A DNA stretch of 64,000 nt from Propionibacteriaceae bacterium (GTDB lineage Bacteria; Actinomycetota; Actinomycetes; Propionibacteriales; Propionibacteriaceae): the NCBI GenBank assembly GCA_017306015.1, contig JAFKJK010000018.1, positions 180,702 to 244,701 of the forward strand. The letters are read 5' to 3'. Of this stretch, positions 17,891 to 26,853 are shown one piece after another. Every line of letters begins with the position of its first letter. Within the stretch, counting starts at the first letter, position 1. The notes under the pieces were generated by a model. It worked only from the letters and a program-made list of their open reading frames with translations, was not told the DNA's origin and made no database searches. The position numbers and the translations under genes are program-made.

Positions 17891-18763
17891 ATGACGAAGC
17901 GCAACCACGCCGCGTGGGCCGCCTTGTTCCTCGCCCCCAGCGCGATCCCGCTGGTGCTGTTCACGCTGGTCCCGATGGTCTCCTCGATCCGGATCAGCCT
18001 GCTGTCGTGGAACCTGATCTCGCCGCCCCGGTTCGTCGGCCTGGAGAACTACGCCAGGCTGCTCACCGCCCCCGCGACGGCCCGGGTCTTCGGCAACACC
18101 CTCGGCTATGTGGTCGGCTACCTGCCGCTGGTCTACGTCGGCGGTCTGCTCCTCGCCCTGGCGCTGAACGCCCGCCTGCCCGCCCGCGGCTTCTTCCGGG
18201 CGCTGTACTTCCTGCCGGTGATCACCAGCTGGGTGGTCGTCGCGCTGGTCTGGAAGTGGCTGCTGAACCCCAGCAACGGGCTGGTCAACGCGGTCCTCGG
18301 TGCGGTCGGAGCTCCCCAGCCCGGCTGGTGGACGGATCCGAACTGGGCGCTGGCTTCGGTGATCATCGCTTCGGCCTGGAAGGACCTCGGGTTCGTGATG
18401 GTGATCCTGCTGGCCGGCCTGCAGTCGATCCCGGCCGACCTGTATGAGGCCGCCCGGATCGACGGCGCCTCGGCCCGGCGCACCTTCTGGCACATCACCC
18501 TGCCGCTGCTCACCCCGTCCACGTTCTTCGTGGTGGTGATCTCGCTGATCAACGGGTTCCAGGTCTTCGACCAGGTGTACGTGATGACCGGCGGTGGGCC
18601 CGAGGGCGCGTCGCAGGTCGTCGTCGGCCAGATCTACGACCTCACCTTCCGCTACGGACGGGCCGGCGAGGCGGCCGCCCTGTCGTGGCTGCTGTTCGCG
18701 GTGATCCTGGCGGTCACCGTCGTCCAGATGTGGGGCCAGCGCCGGTGGGTGCACCATGACTAG
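17891..18763 (+). CDS. ABC sugar transporter permease (MalF/UgpA type)
   Basis: The 290-residue protein has six membrane helices and the EAA loop YEAARIDGASARRTFWHITLPLLTP at about residues 185-209, which contacts the ATPase. It is a CUT1-family permease for oligosaccharide import. The next permease overlaps it by 8 bp. No ATPase gene is in the locus, so a shared MsiK-like ATPase encoded elsewhere probably powers it, as is common for actinobacterial CUT1 systems. Confidence 0.92.
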   Translation: MTKRNHAAWAALFLAPSAIPLVLFTLVPMVSSIRISLLSWNLISPPRFVGLENYARLLTAPATARVFGNTLGYVVGYLPLVYVGGLLLALALNARLPARGFFRALYFLPVITSWVVVALVWKWLLNPSNGLVNAVLGAVGAPQPGWWTDPNWALASVIIASAWKDLGFVMVILLAGLQSIPADLYEAARIDGASARRTFWHITLPLLTPSTFFVVVISLINGFQVFDQVYVMTGGGPEGASQVVVGQIYDLTFRYGRAGEAAALSWLLFAVILAVTVVQMWGQRRWVHHD

Positions 18764-19568
18764 GGCCTGGCGATGGGTGCTGCTCGTGGTCGTCACGGCC
18801 GGCGCCGTCGTGATGATGTTCCCGTTCGCCTGGACGGTGGTGACCTCGATCACCCCGGACGGCTCGCTGGCCGACGGGCCGACCCTGATCGTCCAGGACC
18901 CGACGCTGGACGCGTACCGCACCCTCTTCGCCAGCCTGCCGATGCTGCGGATCATCGCCAACTCGATCGGAGTGGCCGTCGCGTGCACCGCCCTCCAGCT
19001 GGTCACCGGCTCGATGGCCGGCTACGCCTTCGCCCGGCTGGAGTTCCGCGGCAAGGGTGTGGTGTTCGCCGGCTACCTGGCGACCCTGATGATCCCGCTG
19101 CAGGTGCTGGTCGTCCCCCTGTTCATCCAGTTCAAGGACTGGAACCTGCACGACACCATGCTCGCGCTGATCGCGCCGGCGGCCGCCTCCGCCTTCGGGG
19201 TGTTCCTGCTGCGCCAGGCGATCGAGGCCGTGCCTCGGGAGTTCGACGAGGCCGCCACGATCGACGGCGCGGGGCACTTGAGGATCTTCGCGCTGATCGT
19301 GCTGCCGCTGATCCGGCCCGCGCTGGCCACGACCGGGATCCTCGCGTTCATGGCCAGCTGGAACAGCTTCCTGTGGCCGCTGGTCGTGATCCGGTCGCCG
19401 GAGTTCCAGACCCTGCCGCTCGGCCTGGCCACGCTGCAGGGACAGTTCACCACTCAGTGGGACGTCGTCATGGCCGGCTCGGTGGTCTCGATCGTCCCGA
19501 TCGCGCTGGTCTATCTGTTCGCCCAGCGCCACGTCATCGCCGGTGTATCCCACACCGGGCTGAAGTAA
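18756..19568 (+). CDS. ABC sugar transporter permease (MalG/UgpE type)
   Basis: The 270-residue inner-membrane permease has six helices and the EAA motif FDEAATIDGAGHLRIFALIVLPL at about residues 165-187. It pairs with the preceding permease to form the CUT1 import channel. The start overlaps the end of the preceding gene. Confidence 0.92.
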   Translation: MTRAWRWVLLVVVTAGAVVMMFPFAWTVVTSITPDGSLADGPTLIVQDPTLDAYRTLFASLPMLRIIANSIGVAVACTALQLVTGSMAGYAFARLEFRGKGVVFAGYLATLMIPLQVLVVPLFIQFKDWNLHDTMLALIAPAAASAFGVFLLRQAIEAVPREFDEAATIDGAGHLRIFALIVLPLIRPALATTGILAFMASWNSFLWPLVVIRSPEFQTLPLGLATLQGQFTTQWDVVMAGSVVSIVPIALVYLFAQRHVIAGVSHTGLK

Positions 19569-19588
19569 CCCACAGAAAGGAGCGTGCC

Positions 19589-20851
19589 ATGCTCGCTCGT
19601 TCGATCCGGCTGGTGGCTGCGGCCGCCGCCGGCCTGCTGGCCCTCACCGCGTGCGCGCAGGGCTCGGCAACCAAGCCACAGGAGCCGGCCGGCACGGCGT
19701 CGGGCCCGGTGACGATCACGTACATGAACTTCGGCGCCAACGGTGGGCATGAGAAGGACCTGGCGTCCATCGCCGACGCGTTCACCGCGGCCAATCCCGA
19801 CGTCACGGTGAAGATCGAGACCGTGCCGTACGCCGACTACTTCACCAAGCTGCAGACGGCGGTGGCCGCCGGCACCGCGTCCGACGCGTTCGAGCTGAAC
19901 TACGAGAACTTCGTCACCTACACCGCCAACGGCACGCTCGCCGAACTGGGCGGGGTGGACGGCTCGGTGTACAAGCCGTCCCTGTTGGAGGCGTTCGCCA
20001 GCGGCGGCAAGCAGTACGGCCTGCCGGAGTCGTTCAGCGATGTCGTGCTGTTCTACAACGCCGACCTGTTCAAGGCTGCCGGCGTTGAGGTGCCGACCGC
20101 GGACTGGACCTGGGCGGACGAGACGGCTGCCGCGCAGAAGCTCACCGACAAGGGCAAGAAGGTCTGGGGGGACTACCAGCCGGTCACGTTCTACGAGTTC
20201 TACAAGGCGCTCGCGCAGACCGGCGGCTCCTTCCTGAACGCGGACGGTACCGCGACGGCGTTCAACTCCCCGCAGGGCATCAAGGCTGCGCAGTGGCTGG
20301 TGAACAAGCCCGGCAAGACCATGCCCACGGCAGCGGACGGCGCCGGAACGCCCGACTGGGACACCAAGCAGTTCAAGAACGGCAAGCTCGCGATGTGGCA
20401 CTCCGGCATCTGGATGTTCGACGGGCTGAAGGATGCCTCCTTCAACTGGGACATCGTGGTCGAGCCCGGTGACACCACCAAGGCGTCCGCGATGTTCGCC
20501 AACGCGGCCGTGGTGAACGCGAAGAGTCCGAACGCCGCGGCGGCGCAGAAGTGGATCACCTTCCTCACGTCGTCCGACGCGATGGTGAAGACCCGGCTCG
20601 ACTCGTCCTGGGAACTGCCGCCGATCGCCGACACGTCCAAGGTGAGCAGCTACCTGACCAAGGGCAAGCCGGCCAATCGGCAGGCGGTCTTCGACGCGCT
20701 CGACGACACCGTCCTGCCGCCGGTGATCACCTCCCAGCAGGAGATGCAGGACGCCGTCACGAACGAACTCGGCGCCGCCGCTGCCGGACGCAAGACGGTG
20801 GAGAAGGCCGTTGCCGACGCCGCCGCAGCCGTCGACGCCCTGCTCAAGTAA
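19589..20851 (+). CDS. ABC sugar-binding lipoprotein
   Basis: The 420-residue extracellular solute-binding protein (family 1) has a lipoprotein signal peptide with lipobox LTAC (Cys near residue 19). The mature domain (VTITYMNFGANGGHEKDLASIADAFTAANPDVTVKIE) is typical of CUT1 sugar receptors. ATG 19589 has the ribosome site AAAGGAG 6 nt upstream. Here it follows the permeases, whereas it usually precedes them. A strong hairpin lies directly after its stop. The adjacent GH31 enzyme suggests an alpha-linked oligosaccharide, perhaps xylosylated (inference). Confidence 0.92.
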   Translation: MLARSIRLVAAAAAGLLALTACAQGSATKPQEPAGTASGPVTITYMNFGANGGHEKDLASIADAFTAANPDVTVKIETVPYADYFTKLQTAVAAGTASDAFELNYENFVTYTANGTLAELGGVDGSVYKPSLLEAFASGGKQYGLPESFSDVVLFYNADLFKAAGVEVPTADWTWADETAAAQKLTDKGKKVWGDYQPVTFYEFYKALAQTGGSFLNADGTATAFNSPQGIKAAQWLVNKPGKTMPTAADGAGTPDWDTKQFKNGKLAMWHSGIWMFDGLKDASFNWDIVVEPGDTTKASAMFANAAVVNAKSPNAAAAQKWITFLTSSDAMVKTRLDSSWELPPIADTSKVSSYLTKGKPANRQAVFDALDDTVLPPVITSQQEMQDAVTNELGAAAAGRKTVEKAVADAAAAVDALLK

Positions 20852-20866
20852 CCCTTCCCCACTCCA

Positions 20867-20899
20867 GCGCCGGCCGGACTCACTGCGTCCGGCCGGCGC
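20867..20899 (+). terminator. intra-operon stem-loop after the binding-protein gene
   Basis: GCGCCGGCCGGAC (20867-20879) and GTCCGGCCGGCGC (20887-20899) form a perfect 13-bp GC-rich stem with a 7-nt loop. There is no T-tract and a GAAGGA ribosome site follows at once, so it is more likely an mRNA-stabilising or partly terminating hairpin than a full stop. It recalls the malE-malF stem-loops that raise binding-protein levels. Confidence 0.75.
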
Positions 20900-20914
20900 G
20901 TGAAGGACCACGCC

Positions 20915-23149
20915 ATGAACCGAACCGACCGCGTCTCCGCCGTCCCCGTGCACCGTCCGCTCGGAGCCGAGCACCCCTACGCCCCGTCCTCCGACCAGCT
21001 GGTGCCGCCGGTCCCGCTCGCGGGCTCGCCGCTGCGGGTCGGCGCGGTGGTCCCCGGCGCCGCCGCGATGGAGGTCGAGGTCGCCTGGGCCGACGGTTCC
21101 GGCGGGACGCGAGCGATGGCACCGGCCGCAGAGGCCGGAGCGGAGGCGATCGCCCTCGCCGGCGGCGACGGGCACCTCGGCGCGGCGCAGGCCGCCGCCC
21201 TGGCCGTCTCGGACGCGTGGACGTGTGCCCTTCCCGACCTGCCGGCCCAGCCGGGCCGCTACCGGTTCCGGGCGGACGGGGAACTCGTCACCGACTGGTT
21301 CCCGCTCGACCCGGCCTCGTGGCGTCCGGCACCGGACGAGGCCGTCCGCGGGGCGGGGGACCGGCTCGTGCCCGGCAGCGTCGAACTGCTCGCCGGCGCC
21401 GGACCGGCGTTGCGGCTGCGGTTCGCCCTGCGACTGGGGCCCGGCGACCACGTCGTCGGCTTCGGCGAACGCTTCGACGCCGTCGACCAGCGCGGCCGGC
21501 GTCCCGACTCGGTGGTGTTCGAGCAGTACAAGTCGCAGGGCGAGGTCGGGCGGACCTACCTGCCGATGCCCTTCGCCCACGTGATCGGCGCGGACGGGGC
21601 CGGCTGGGGCTTCCACGTCCGCACCGATCGGCGGGTGTGGTTCGACGTCGGCGCCACCGATCCCGAGCGGCTGGGGGTGGAGGTGGACCTCGGCTGCGGC
21701 GGGCCCGAGGTGGAGCTCGGCGTCTACACCGGCTCGCCGACCCAGGTCCTGGCCGCCTTCCTCGACGAGGTGGGCCGCGCCCCGGAGCAGCCCCGGTGGG
21801 TGCTGCGGCTGTGGGCGTCCGGCAACGAGTGGAACACCCAGAGGGTGGTCACCGAGCAGATCGAGCGACACCTCGCCGAGGGCGTCCCGGTCGGGGTGGT
21901 GGTGATCGAGGCCTGGTCGGACGAGGAGGGCTTCGCCGTCTGGCGCGACGCCCGGTACCGTCCGCGGACGGACGGCAGCGTGCACTCCGCGACCGACTTC
22001 GACTACCCGCCCGACGGCGCGTGGCCCGACCCGGCGGGGATGATCGAGGACCTGCACGCGAAGGGCGTCCGGGTCGTGCTGTGGCAGATCCCGCTGCTGG
22101 GCTCGGGGACGGAACTCGGCGCCGAGACCGCCGCCGAGGTGGCCCTGATGGCCGAGCGTGGCTACGCCGTCCGGGAGGCGGACGGCAGCGCGTACCACAA
22201 CCGCGGCTGGTGGTTCCCGGACGCACTGATGCCCGACTTCACCAATCCCGACGCCCGCCGGTGGTGGCAGGACCGGCACCGCTGGCTGGTCCGCGACCTC
22301 GGCGTCGACGGCTTCAAGACCGACGGCGGCGAGCACGCCTGGGGGCACGATCTCCGCTACGCCGACGGCCGGCGCGGCGACGAGGGCAACAACCGCTACC
22401 CGGTCGAGTACGCGGCGGCGTTCGGCGAGCTGATGGCCCAGGAAGGGGCGGCCCCGGTGACGTTCTCCCGGGCGGGCTACGCCGGCTCGCAGTCGCACGG
22501 CCTGTACTGGGCCGGTGACGAGAACTCCACCTGGGAGGCCTTCCGGCATTCGGTGAACGCGGGCATCACCGCCGCGGCCTGCGGCATCGTGTACTGGGGC
22601 TGGGACATCGCCGGGTTCTCCGGCCCGGTGCCCGATCCCGAGCTGTACCTGCGGGCGAGCGCCGCGTCCGCGTTCCTGCCGGTGATGCAGTACCACTCGG
22701 AGTTCAACCACCACCGCCGTCCGCTCCGCGACCGGACGCCGTGGAACGTCGCCGAGGTCCACGGCGACGACCGGGTCGTGCCCGTCTTCCGGACGTACGC
22801 ACGGCTGCGCGAACGGCTGCTCGACTACCTCGCCGAGGCGGCGCGGACCGCCGTGCGCACCGACCGTCCGCTGCTGCGCGGGCTGTTCTTCGACTGGCCG
22901 GCGGACGCGGAGGCCTGGCGGCACCCCGGTGAGTTCCTGTGCGGGGACGACCTGCTCGTCCATCCGGTGACCGAGCCCGGCGCCGCAACCTGGACGACCT
23001 GGCTGCCCGAAGGACAATGGGTGGACGTGTGGTCGGGGGAGCGGTTGGTCGGAGGTGCCGCGGTGAGTCGGGAGGTTCCGCTGGAGATCGTGCCGGTGTA
23101 CTGCCGCGCCGAGGCCTGGCCGCGGCTCGCGTCCGTGTTCGGGGGCTGA
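20915..23149 (+). CDS. glycoside hydrolase family 31 (alpha-xylosidase/alpha-glucosidase type)
   Basis: The 744-residue enzyme has the GH31 layout: N-terminal beta-sandwich, (beta/alpha)8 barrel and C-terminal beta domains. The nucleophile region DGFKTDGGEH gives Asp470, close to the KTDFGE of alpha-xylosidase YicI. The acid/base is probably Asp535 in YWAGDENSTW, 65 residues on as expected. No signal peptide is present, so it works inside the cell on sugars brought in by the importer. ATG 20915 was preferred to GTG 20900 because GAAGGA lies 8 nt upstream. Substrate is not settled: xyloside, glucoside or another alpha-glycoside. Confidence 0.88.
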   Translation: MNRTDRVSAVPVHRPLGAEHPYAPSSDQLVPPVPLAGSPLRVGAVVPGAAAMEVEVAWADGSGGTRAMAPAAEAGAEAIALAGGDGHLGAAQAAALAVSDAWTCALPDLPAQPGRYRFRADGELVTDWFPLDPASWRPAPDEAVRGAGDRLVPGSVELLAGAGPALRLRFALRLGPGDHVVGFGERFDAVDQRGRRPDSVVFEQYKSQGEVGRTYLPMPFAHVIGADGAGWGFHVRTDRRVWFDVGATDPERLGVEVDLGCGGPEVELGVYTGSPTQVLAAFLDEVGRAPEQPRWVLRLWASGNEWNTQRVVTEQIERHLAEGVPVGVVVIEAWSDEEGFAVWRDARYRPRTDGSVHSATDFDYPPDGAWPDPAGMIEDLHAKGVRVVLWQIPLLGSGTELGAETAAEVALMAERGYAVREADGSAYHNRGWWFPDALMPDFTNPDARRWWQDRHRWLVRDLGVDGFKTDGGEHAWGHDLRYADGRRGDEGNNRYPVEYAAAFGELMAQEGAAPVTFSRAGYAGSQSHGLYWAGDENSTWEAFRHSVNAGITAAACGIVYWGWDIAGFSGPVPDPELYLRASAASAFLPVMQYHSEFNHHRRPLRDRTPWNVAEVHGDDRVVPVFRTYARLRERLLDYLAEAARTAVRTDRPLLRGLFFDWPADAEAWRHPGEFLCGDDLLVHPVTEPGAATWTTWLPEGQWVDVWSGERLVGGAAVSREVPLEIVPVYCRAEAWPRLASVFGG

Positions 23150-23150
23150 C

Positions 23151-23885
23151 ATGGGTCTGGACGACTACCGGGACGAGCTGGTCGCCGGCTGCCGGGCGAC
23201 GGACGGGGTGACCACGCTGGCGGTGTTCGGGTCGTCGTCCTCCGCCCACGCCGATCGCCGCGACGAGTGGTCGGACCTCGACTTCGCGGTGTTCGCCGCC
23301 GACGGGACGGCCGACGCCGTTGCGGCCGGGTGGGCGTTCCTGCCCAGGCCGGACGAGCTGGTCCTGACCGCACGCGAGTACGACACCGGCGGCGTCGCCC
23401 TGTACGCAGACGGCACCGTGTTCGAGTTCGGCGCCGGCCGTCCCTGGGACATCAGCGACCCCACCTGTGAGGTGCTGCTCGGCGGGGACGACCTGCGCCG
23501 CGTGCCGCCGCCGTCCCCGCCGTCGCCGGAGAACGCGATCCGGCTGTTCCTGGTCAAGCTCCTGATCGGGGTCGGCCGCGTCCGGCGCGGCGAGGTGCTG
23601 GCGGGCGGCGTGCACGTCCGCTGCCACGCGCTGGCGGCGCTCACCCAGGCCGTCCGGGGACGGCTGAGGCCGGCAGTGGTCGACGACTCCAGTCCGTTCG
23701 ACGGCCTGCGCCGCTTCGAGGCGGCGTACCCGGAGCTGGGAGCACGGCTCGCGGCCGCGGTCGAACTCCCCGCGGAAGCCGCCGGGCTGAGCCTGTTCCG
23801 TCTCGCCCGGGCCGACCTGGAACCGGGCTGGGACGGGTTTCCGTCCCGGGCGGCGGACGTGGTCGCGAAGCGGCTGGGATGGTGA
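23151..23885 (+). CDS. nucleotidyltransferase-fold protein
   Basis: The 244-residue protein has a polymerase-beta-type nucleotidyltransferase motif near its N-terminus: FGSSSSAHADRRDEWSDLDF, matching GS...DxD metal-binding sites. The remainder is helical and resembles the aminoglycoside 6-adenylyltransferase-like group only loosely. Real substrate unknown; a drug-resistance role should not be assumed. ATG 23151 follows the GH31 stop by one base, so it is probably co-transcribed. Confidence 0.7.
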   Translation: MGLDDYRDELVAGCRATDGVTTLAVFGSSSSAHADRRDEWSDLDFAVFAADGTADAVAAGWAFLPRPDELVLTAREYDTGGVALYADGTVFEFGAGRPWDISDPTCEVLLGGDDLRRVPPPSPPSPENAIRLFLVKLLIGVGRVRRGEVLAGGVHVRCHALAALTQAVRGRLRPAVVDDSSPFDGLRRFEAAYPELGARLAAAVELPAEAAGLSLFRLARADLEPGWDGFPSRAADVVAKRLGW

Positions 23886-23927
23886 GCTGCCGTCCGCGGA
23901 CACGGCGGCTGCGGCCACCCCGGCCGG

Positions 23928-23933
23928 TAAACT
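23928..23933 (+). promoter_or_regulatory. -10 box TAAACT of leaderless purF
   Basis: TAAACT lies exactly 6 nt before the purF GTG. The frame is closed by TAA at 23928-23930, so no earlier start is possible, and no ribosome site exists. This is strong sequence support for leaderless transcription. Confidence 0.6.
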
Positions 23934-23939
23934 GGCCGC

Positions 23940-25394
23940 GTGCAGCCGGGTGACGACTACTTCGACGACCCGGGACCCCGTGACGCGTGCGGGGTCTTCG
24001 GCGTCTGGGCGCCCGGCGAGGACGTCGCCAAGGTCACCTACTTCGGGCTGTACGCGCTGCAGCACCGCGGCCAGGAGTCGGCCGGCATCGCGGTCAGCAA
24101 CGGCGAGCGGATCGTCGTCTTCAAGGACATGGGCCTGGTCTCGCAGGTCTTCGACGAGCCCACGCTGAACTCGCTGACGGGCTTCATGGCCATCGGCCAC
24201 TGCCGCTACTCCACCACCGGGGCGAGCACCTGGAGCAACGCCCAGCCCACCTTCCGCGGCACGCCCGACTACGGCATCGCGCTCGCCCACAACGGGAACC
24301 TCACCAACACCGACGAACTCGAGGCGTGGCTGAAGACCTCCGTCGAGGGCGCCGACGTGCCGCACAAGGACGGGATGGACTCCACCTCCGACACCGCCCT
24401 GGTCACCGCGCTGCTGACCGCCCACGGCGCCGACGGGCTGACGGCCGCAGCTCTGGAGGTGCTGCCGCGGCTGGAGGGCGCGTTCTGCCTGGTGTTCGGC
24501 AACGAGAAGACCCTGTACGCGGCCCGGGACGCCCAGGGCATCCACCCGCTGGTGCTGGGACGGCTGGAGAACGGCTGGGTGGTCGCTTCGGAGACCGCAG
24601 CCCTCGACATCGTCGGCGCCAGCATGATCCGCGAGGTCGAGCCCGGCGAGATGGTCTGGGTCGACGCGTCCGGGCTGAACTCCGCCCGGTTCGCCGCGGC
24701 CGAGCCGAAGGGCTGCCTGTTCGAGTACGTCTACCTGGCCCGTCCCGACACCGTGATCGCGGGCAGGCGCGTCCACGCCGCCCGCGTCGAGATCGGCCGG
24801 ACGCTGGCGCTGGAGTCCCCGGTGGACGCCGACCTGGTCATCCCCACGCCCGAGTCGGGGACGCCGTCCGCGATCGGCTACGCGGAGGCGTCCGGCATCC
24901 CCTACGGCATCGGACTGGTGAAGAACTCCTACGTCGGGCGGACGTTCATCCAGCCGTCCCAGACGATCCGCCAACTCGGAATCCGGCTGAAGCTGAATCC
25001 GATCCGCGACGTCATCGAGGGCAAGCGGCTGGTGGTGGTGGACGACTCGATCGTCCGCGGCAACACCCAGCGCGCGCTGGTGAAGATGCTCCGCGAGGCC
25101 GGGGCGGCCGAGGTGCACGTGCGGATCGCGTCCCCGCCGGTGCAGTGGCCGTGCTTCTACGGCATCGACTTCGCCACCCGCGCCGAGCTGATCGCGCCCG
25201 GGCTGCGCGTGGAGGAGATCTGCCGCTCGCTGGGTGCCGACTCGCTGGCCTACATCAGCCTGGAAGGACTGGTGGCCTCCACCGGCCGGCCCATGCGGAC
25301 CCTGTGCCGGGCCTGTTTCGACGGCGAGTACCCGGTGCCGATCCCGGCCGACCGGGCGGCCCAGATGGGATTGGAGCAGAAGTTTGGCTGCTGA
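23940..25394 (+). CDS. purF: amidophosphoribosyltransferase
   Basis: The 484-residue enzyme makes 5-phosphoribosylamine from PRPP and glutamine, the first step of purine synthesis. The N-terminal glutaminase has the nucleophile Cys17 (DACGVFGVWAPGE) after a 16-residue propeptide to be removed, then the YALQHRGQESAGI motif. The PRPP loop is VVVDDSIVRGNT. C-terminal Cys residues (LCRAC..., FGC) fit the Fe-S type of PurF. GTG 23940 is the only possible start. The purM start lies inside its last codons. Confidence 0.96.
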   Translation: MQPGDDYFDDPGPRDACGVFGVWAPGEDVAKVTYFGLYALQHRGQESAGIAVSNGERIVVFKDMGLVSQVFDEPTLNSLTGFMAIGHCRYSTTGASTWSNAQPTFRGTPDYGIALAHNGNLTNTDELEAWLKTSVEGADVPHKDGMDSTSDTALVTALLTAHGADGLTAAALEVLPRLEGAFCLVFGNEKTLYAARDAQGIHPLVLGRLENGWVVASETAALDIVGASMIREVEPGEMVWVDASGLNSARFAAAEPKGCLFEYVYLARPDTVIAGRRVHAARVEIGRTLALESPVDADLVIPTPESGTPSAIGYAEASGIPYGIGLVKNSYVGRTFIQPSQTIRQLGIRLKLNPIRDVIEGKRLVVVDDSIVRGNTQRALVKMLREAGAAEVHVRIASPPVQWPCFYGIDFATRAELIAPGLRVEEICRSLGADSLAYISLEGLVASTGRPMRTLCRACFDGEYPVPIPADRAAQMGLEQKFGC

Positions 25395-26445
25395 CAACGC
25401 GTACGCCGCCGCCGGGGTGGACGTCGCCGCCGGCGAGCGGGCGGTCGAGCTGATGAAGGACGCGGTCGCCGGCTCGCGGCGTCCCGAGGTGATCGGCGGG
25501 CTCGGCGGGTTCGCCGGCTTCTTCGACGCATCCGCCTTCGCCCGCTACCGGCGTCCCGTGCTGGCCACCTCCACCGACGGGGTGGGGACGAAGGTCGTCA
25601 TCGCCCGGGAACTGGGGATCTACGACACGATCGGCGCGGACCTGGTCGGCATGCTCGTCGACGACCTGGTGGTGACCGGCGCCGAGCCGCTGTTCGTCAC
25701 CGACTACATCGCCTGCGGCAAGGTGCATCCCGAGCGGATCGCGGCCATCGTCCGCGGGATCGCCGAGGCATGTACCGCCGCCGGCGCCGCGCTGCTGGGC
25801 GGCGAGACCGCCGAACACCCCGGCCTGATGGCCCCCGACGACTTCGATGTCGCCGGCGCGACCACGGGTGTGGTCGAGCACGACGACATCCTCGGCCCCG
25901 AGCGGGTCGTCGCCGGGGACGTGGTGCTGGCCCTGGCCTCGTCCGGCCTGCACTCCCACGGGTTCTCGCTGGTCCGCGCGGTCTTCGACAAGGCCGGCTG
26001 GGGCCTCGACCGGCACGTGCCCGAACTGGGCACCACCCTCGGCGAGGCGCTGCTCACCCCGACCCGGGTCTACGCCCGGGACCTGCTCGCCGTGATCCGG
26101 GCCACCGAGGTGCACGCGATCAGCCACATCACCGGCGGCGGGCTGGCGAACAACCTCGTCCGGGTGATCCCGGACGGGATCGGCGTCGACATCGACCGCT
26201 CCAGCTGGACCCCCGCGCCGGTCTTCGGCCTCGTCCAGCAGGTGGGACGGCTGTCCACCGCGGATGTGGAAGCCACCCTCAACCAGGGGATCGGCATGGC
26301 GCTGGTGCTGCCGGAGACCGCGGTCGCGTCCGCGCTGGCAGCACTGAGAGGCACCGGGATCGACGCCTGGGTGGCCGGCCGGACGGTCGCCGAACCGGGC
26401 CGTCCCGCTCGGGTCGACCTGCACGGCGAACACCCCGCTCGCTGA
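25384..26445 (+). CDS. purM: phosphoribosylformylglycinamidine cyclo-ligase (AIR synthetase)
   Basis: The 353-residue enzyme catalyses the fifth purine step. Landmarks are YAAAGVDVAAGERAVELMK, STDGVGTK, the glycine-rich LLGGETAEHPG and HITGGGLANNL. TTG 25384 was chosen as start: GGAG lies 7 nt upstream, it gives an 11-bp overlap with purF and yields the usual length; GTG 25417 would cut the conserved YxxAGVD motif. Overlap suggests translational coupling with purF. Confidence 0.94.
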   Translation: MAADNAYAAAGVDVAAGERAVELMKDAVAGSRRPEVIGGLGGFAGFFDASAFARYRRPVLATSTDGVGTKVVIARELGIYDTIGADLVGMLVDDLVVTGAEPLFVTDYIACGKVHPERIAAIVRGIAEACTAAGAALLGGETAEHPGLMAPDDFDVAGATTGVVEHDDILGPERVVAGDVVLALASSGLHSHGFSLVRAVFDKAGWGLDRHVPELGTTLGEALLTPTRVYARDLLAVIRATEVHAISHITGGGLANNLVRVIPDGIGVDIDRSSWTPAPVFGLVQQVGRLSTADVEATLNQGIGMALVLPETAVASALAALRGTGIDAWVAGRTVAEPGRPARVDLHGEHPAR

Positions 26446-26459
26446 GCGGTTCGTCGTCT

Positions 26460-26487
26460 TTGCGGCTGTGCCGCGATTGGGTACCCT
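26460..26487 (+). promoter_or_regulatory. promoter of the DUF3073 gene
   Basis: TTGCGG (26460-26465) and TACCCT (26482-26487) form -35 and -10 boxes with a 16-bp spacer. The leader of about 65 nt contains a short inverted repeat AGCGG-CTCGA-CCGCT and ends in a GAGGGGG ribosome-binding region. Confidence 0.5.
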
Positions 26488-26559
26488 TGGCCTCACGAAC
26501 AGATGACATCTTGAAGCGGCTCGACCGCTGCGAACATGCGAGGGGGCTGACCCGACCAT

Positions 26560-26802
26560 ATGGGACGCGGCCGTGCCAAGGCGAAGCAGACGAAAGTCGC
26601 TCGCGATCTCAAGTACCGCTCGTACTCCACCGACTTCGGGTCGCTGGAGCGCGAACTGCGCGGGGAGTCCGAAACCGACCTCGTCGAGGACGAGGACGTC
26701 GAGGAGGTGGAGCAGGCTGAGGACGACCAGTACGGCGACCTCGCCGACCGCTACTCCGACGACGAGGACGACGAGCCCGAGACCTACCGGCGCATCAGCT
26801 GA
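26560..26802 (+). CDS. DUF3073 family protein
   Basis: The 80-residue protein has the conserved basic start MGRGRAKAKQTKVARDLKYRS and an acidic tail rich in D and E. DUF3073 is an actinobacterial family of unknown function that is commonly next to purM. Its charge split (basic head, acidic tail) suggests nucleic-acid or protein binding, which is inference. Its TGA stop is the first three bases of a 30-bp repeat. Confidence 0.93.
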   Translation: MGRGRAKAKQTKVARDLKYRSYSTDFGSLERELRGESETDLVEDEDVEEVEQAEDDQYGDLADRYSDDEDDEPETYRRIS

Positions 26803-26829
26803 ACCGCCGGGGACAGGTACTTCGGTTCA
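26800..26829 (+). repeat. solo copy of the 30-bp AAGTACCTGTCCCC-family repeat
   Basis: This unit begins at the DUF3073 stop codon (TGAACC) and contains GGGGACAGGTACTT then CGGTTCA, matching the plus-strand copies at 2624 and 2675 apart from a few bases. It starts 54 bp before the next gene's start codon. It shows the family is dispersed in the genome. Confidence 0.88.
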
Positions 26830-26853
26830 CGCCTCACGCAGAGACCCGTCATC

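Noticed and set aside
19511..23152. Very long open frames antisense to the GH31 gene (and similarly antisense to typA, purF and the MFS gene)
   Set aside because: They follow from high GC at third positions in the real genes; the translations are rich in R, G and P, lack domain motifs and lie wholly inside convincing genes.
23151..23885. Aminoglycoside resistance gene
   Set aside because: Only the general nucleotidyltransferase motif is visible; similarity to drug-modifying enzymes is too weak to claim resistance.
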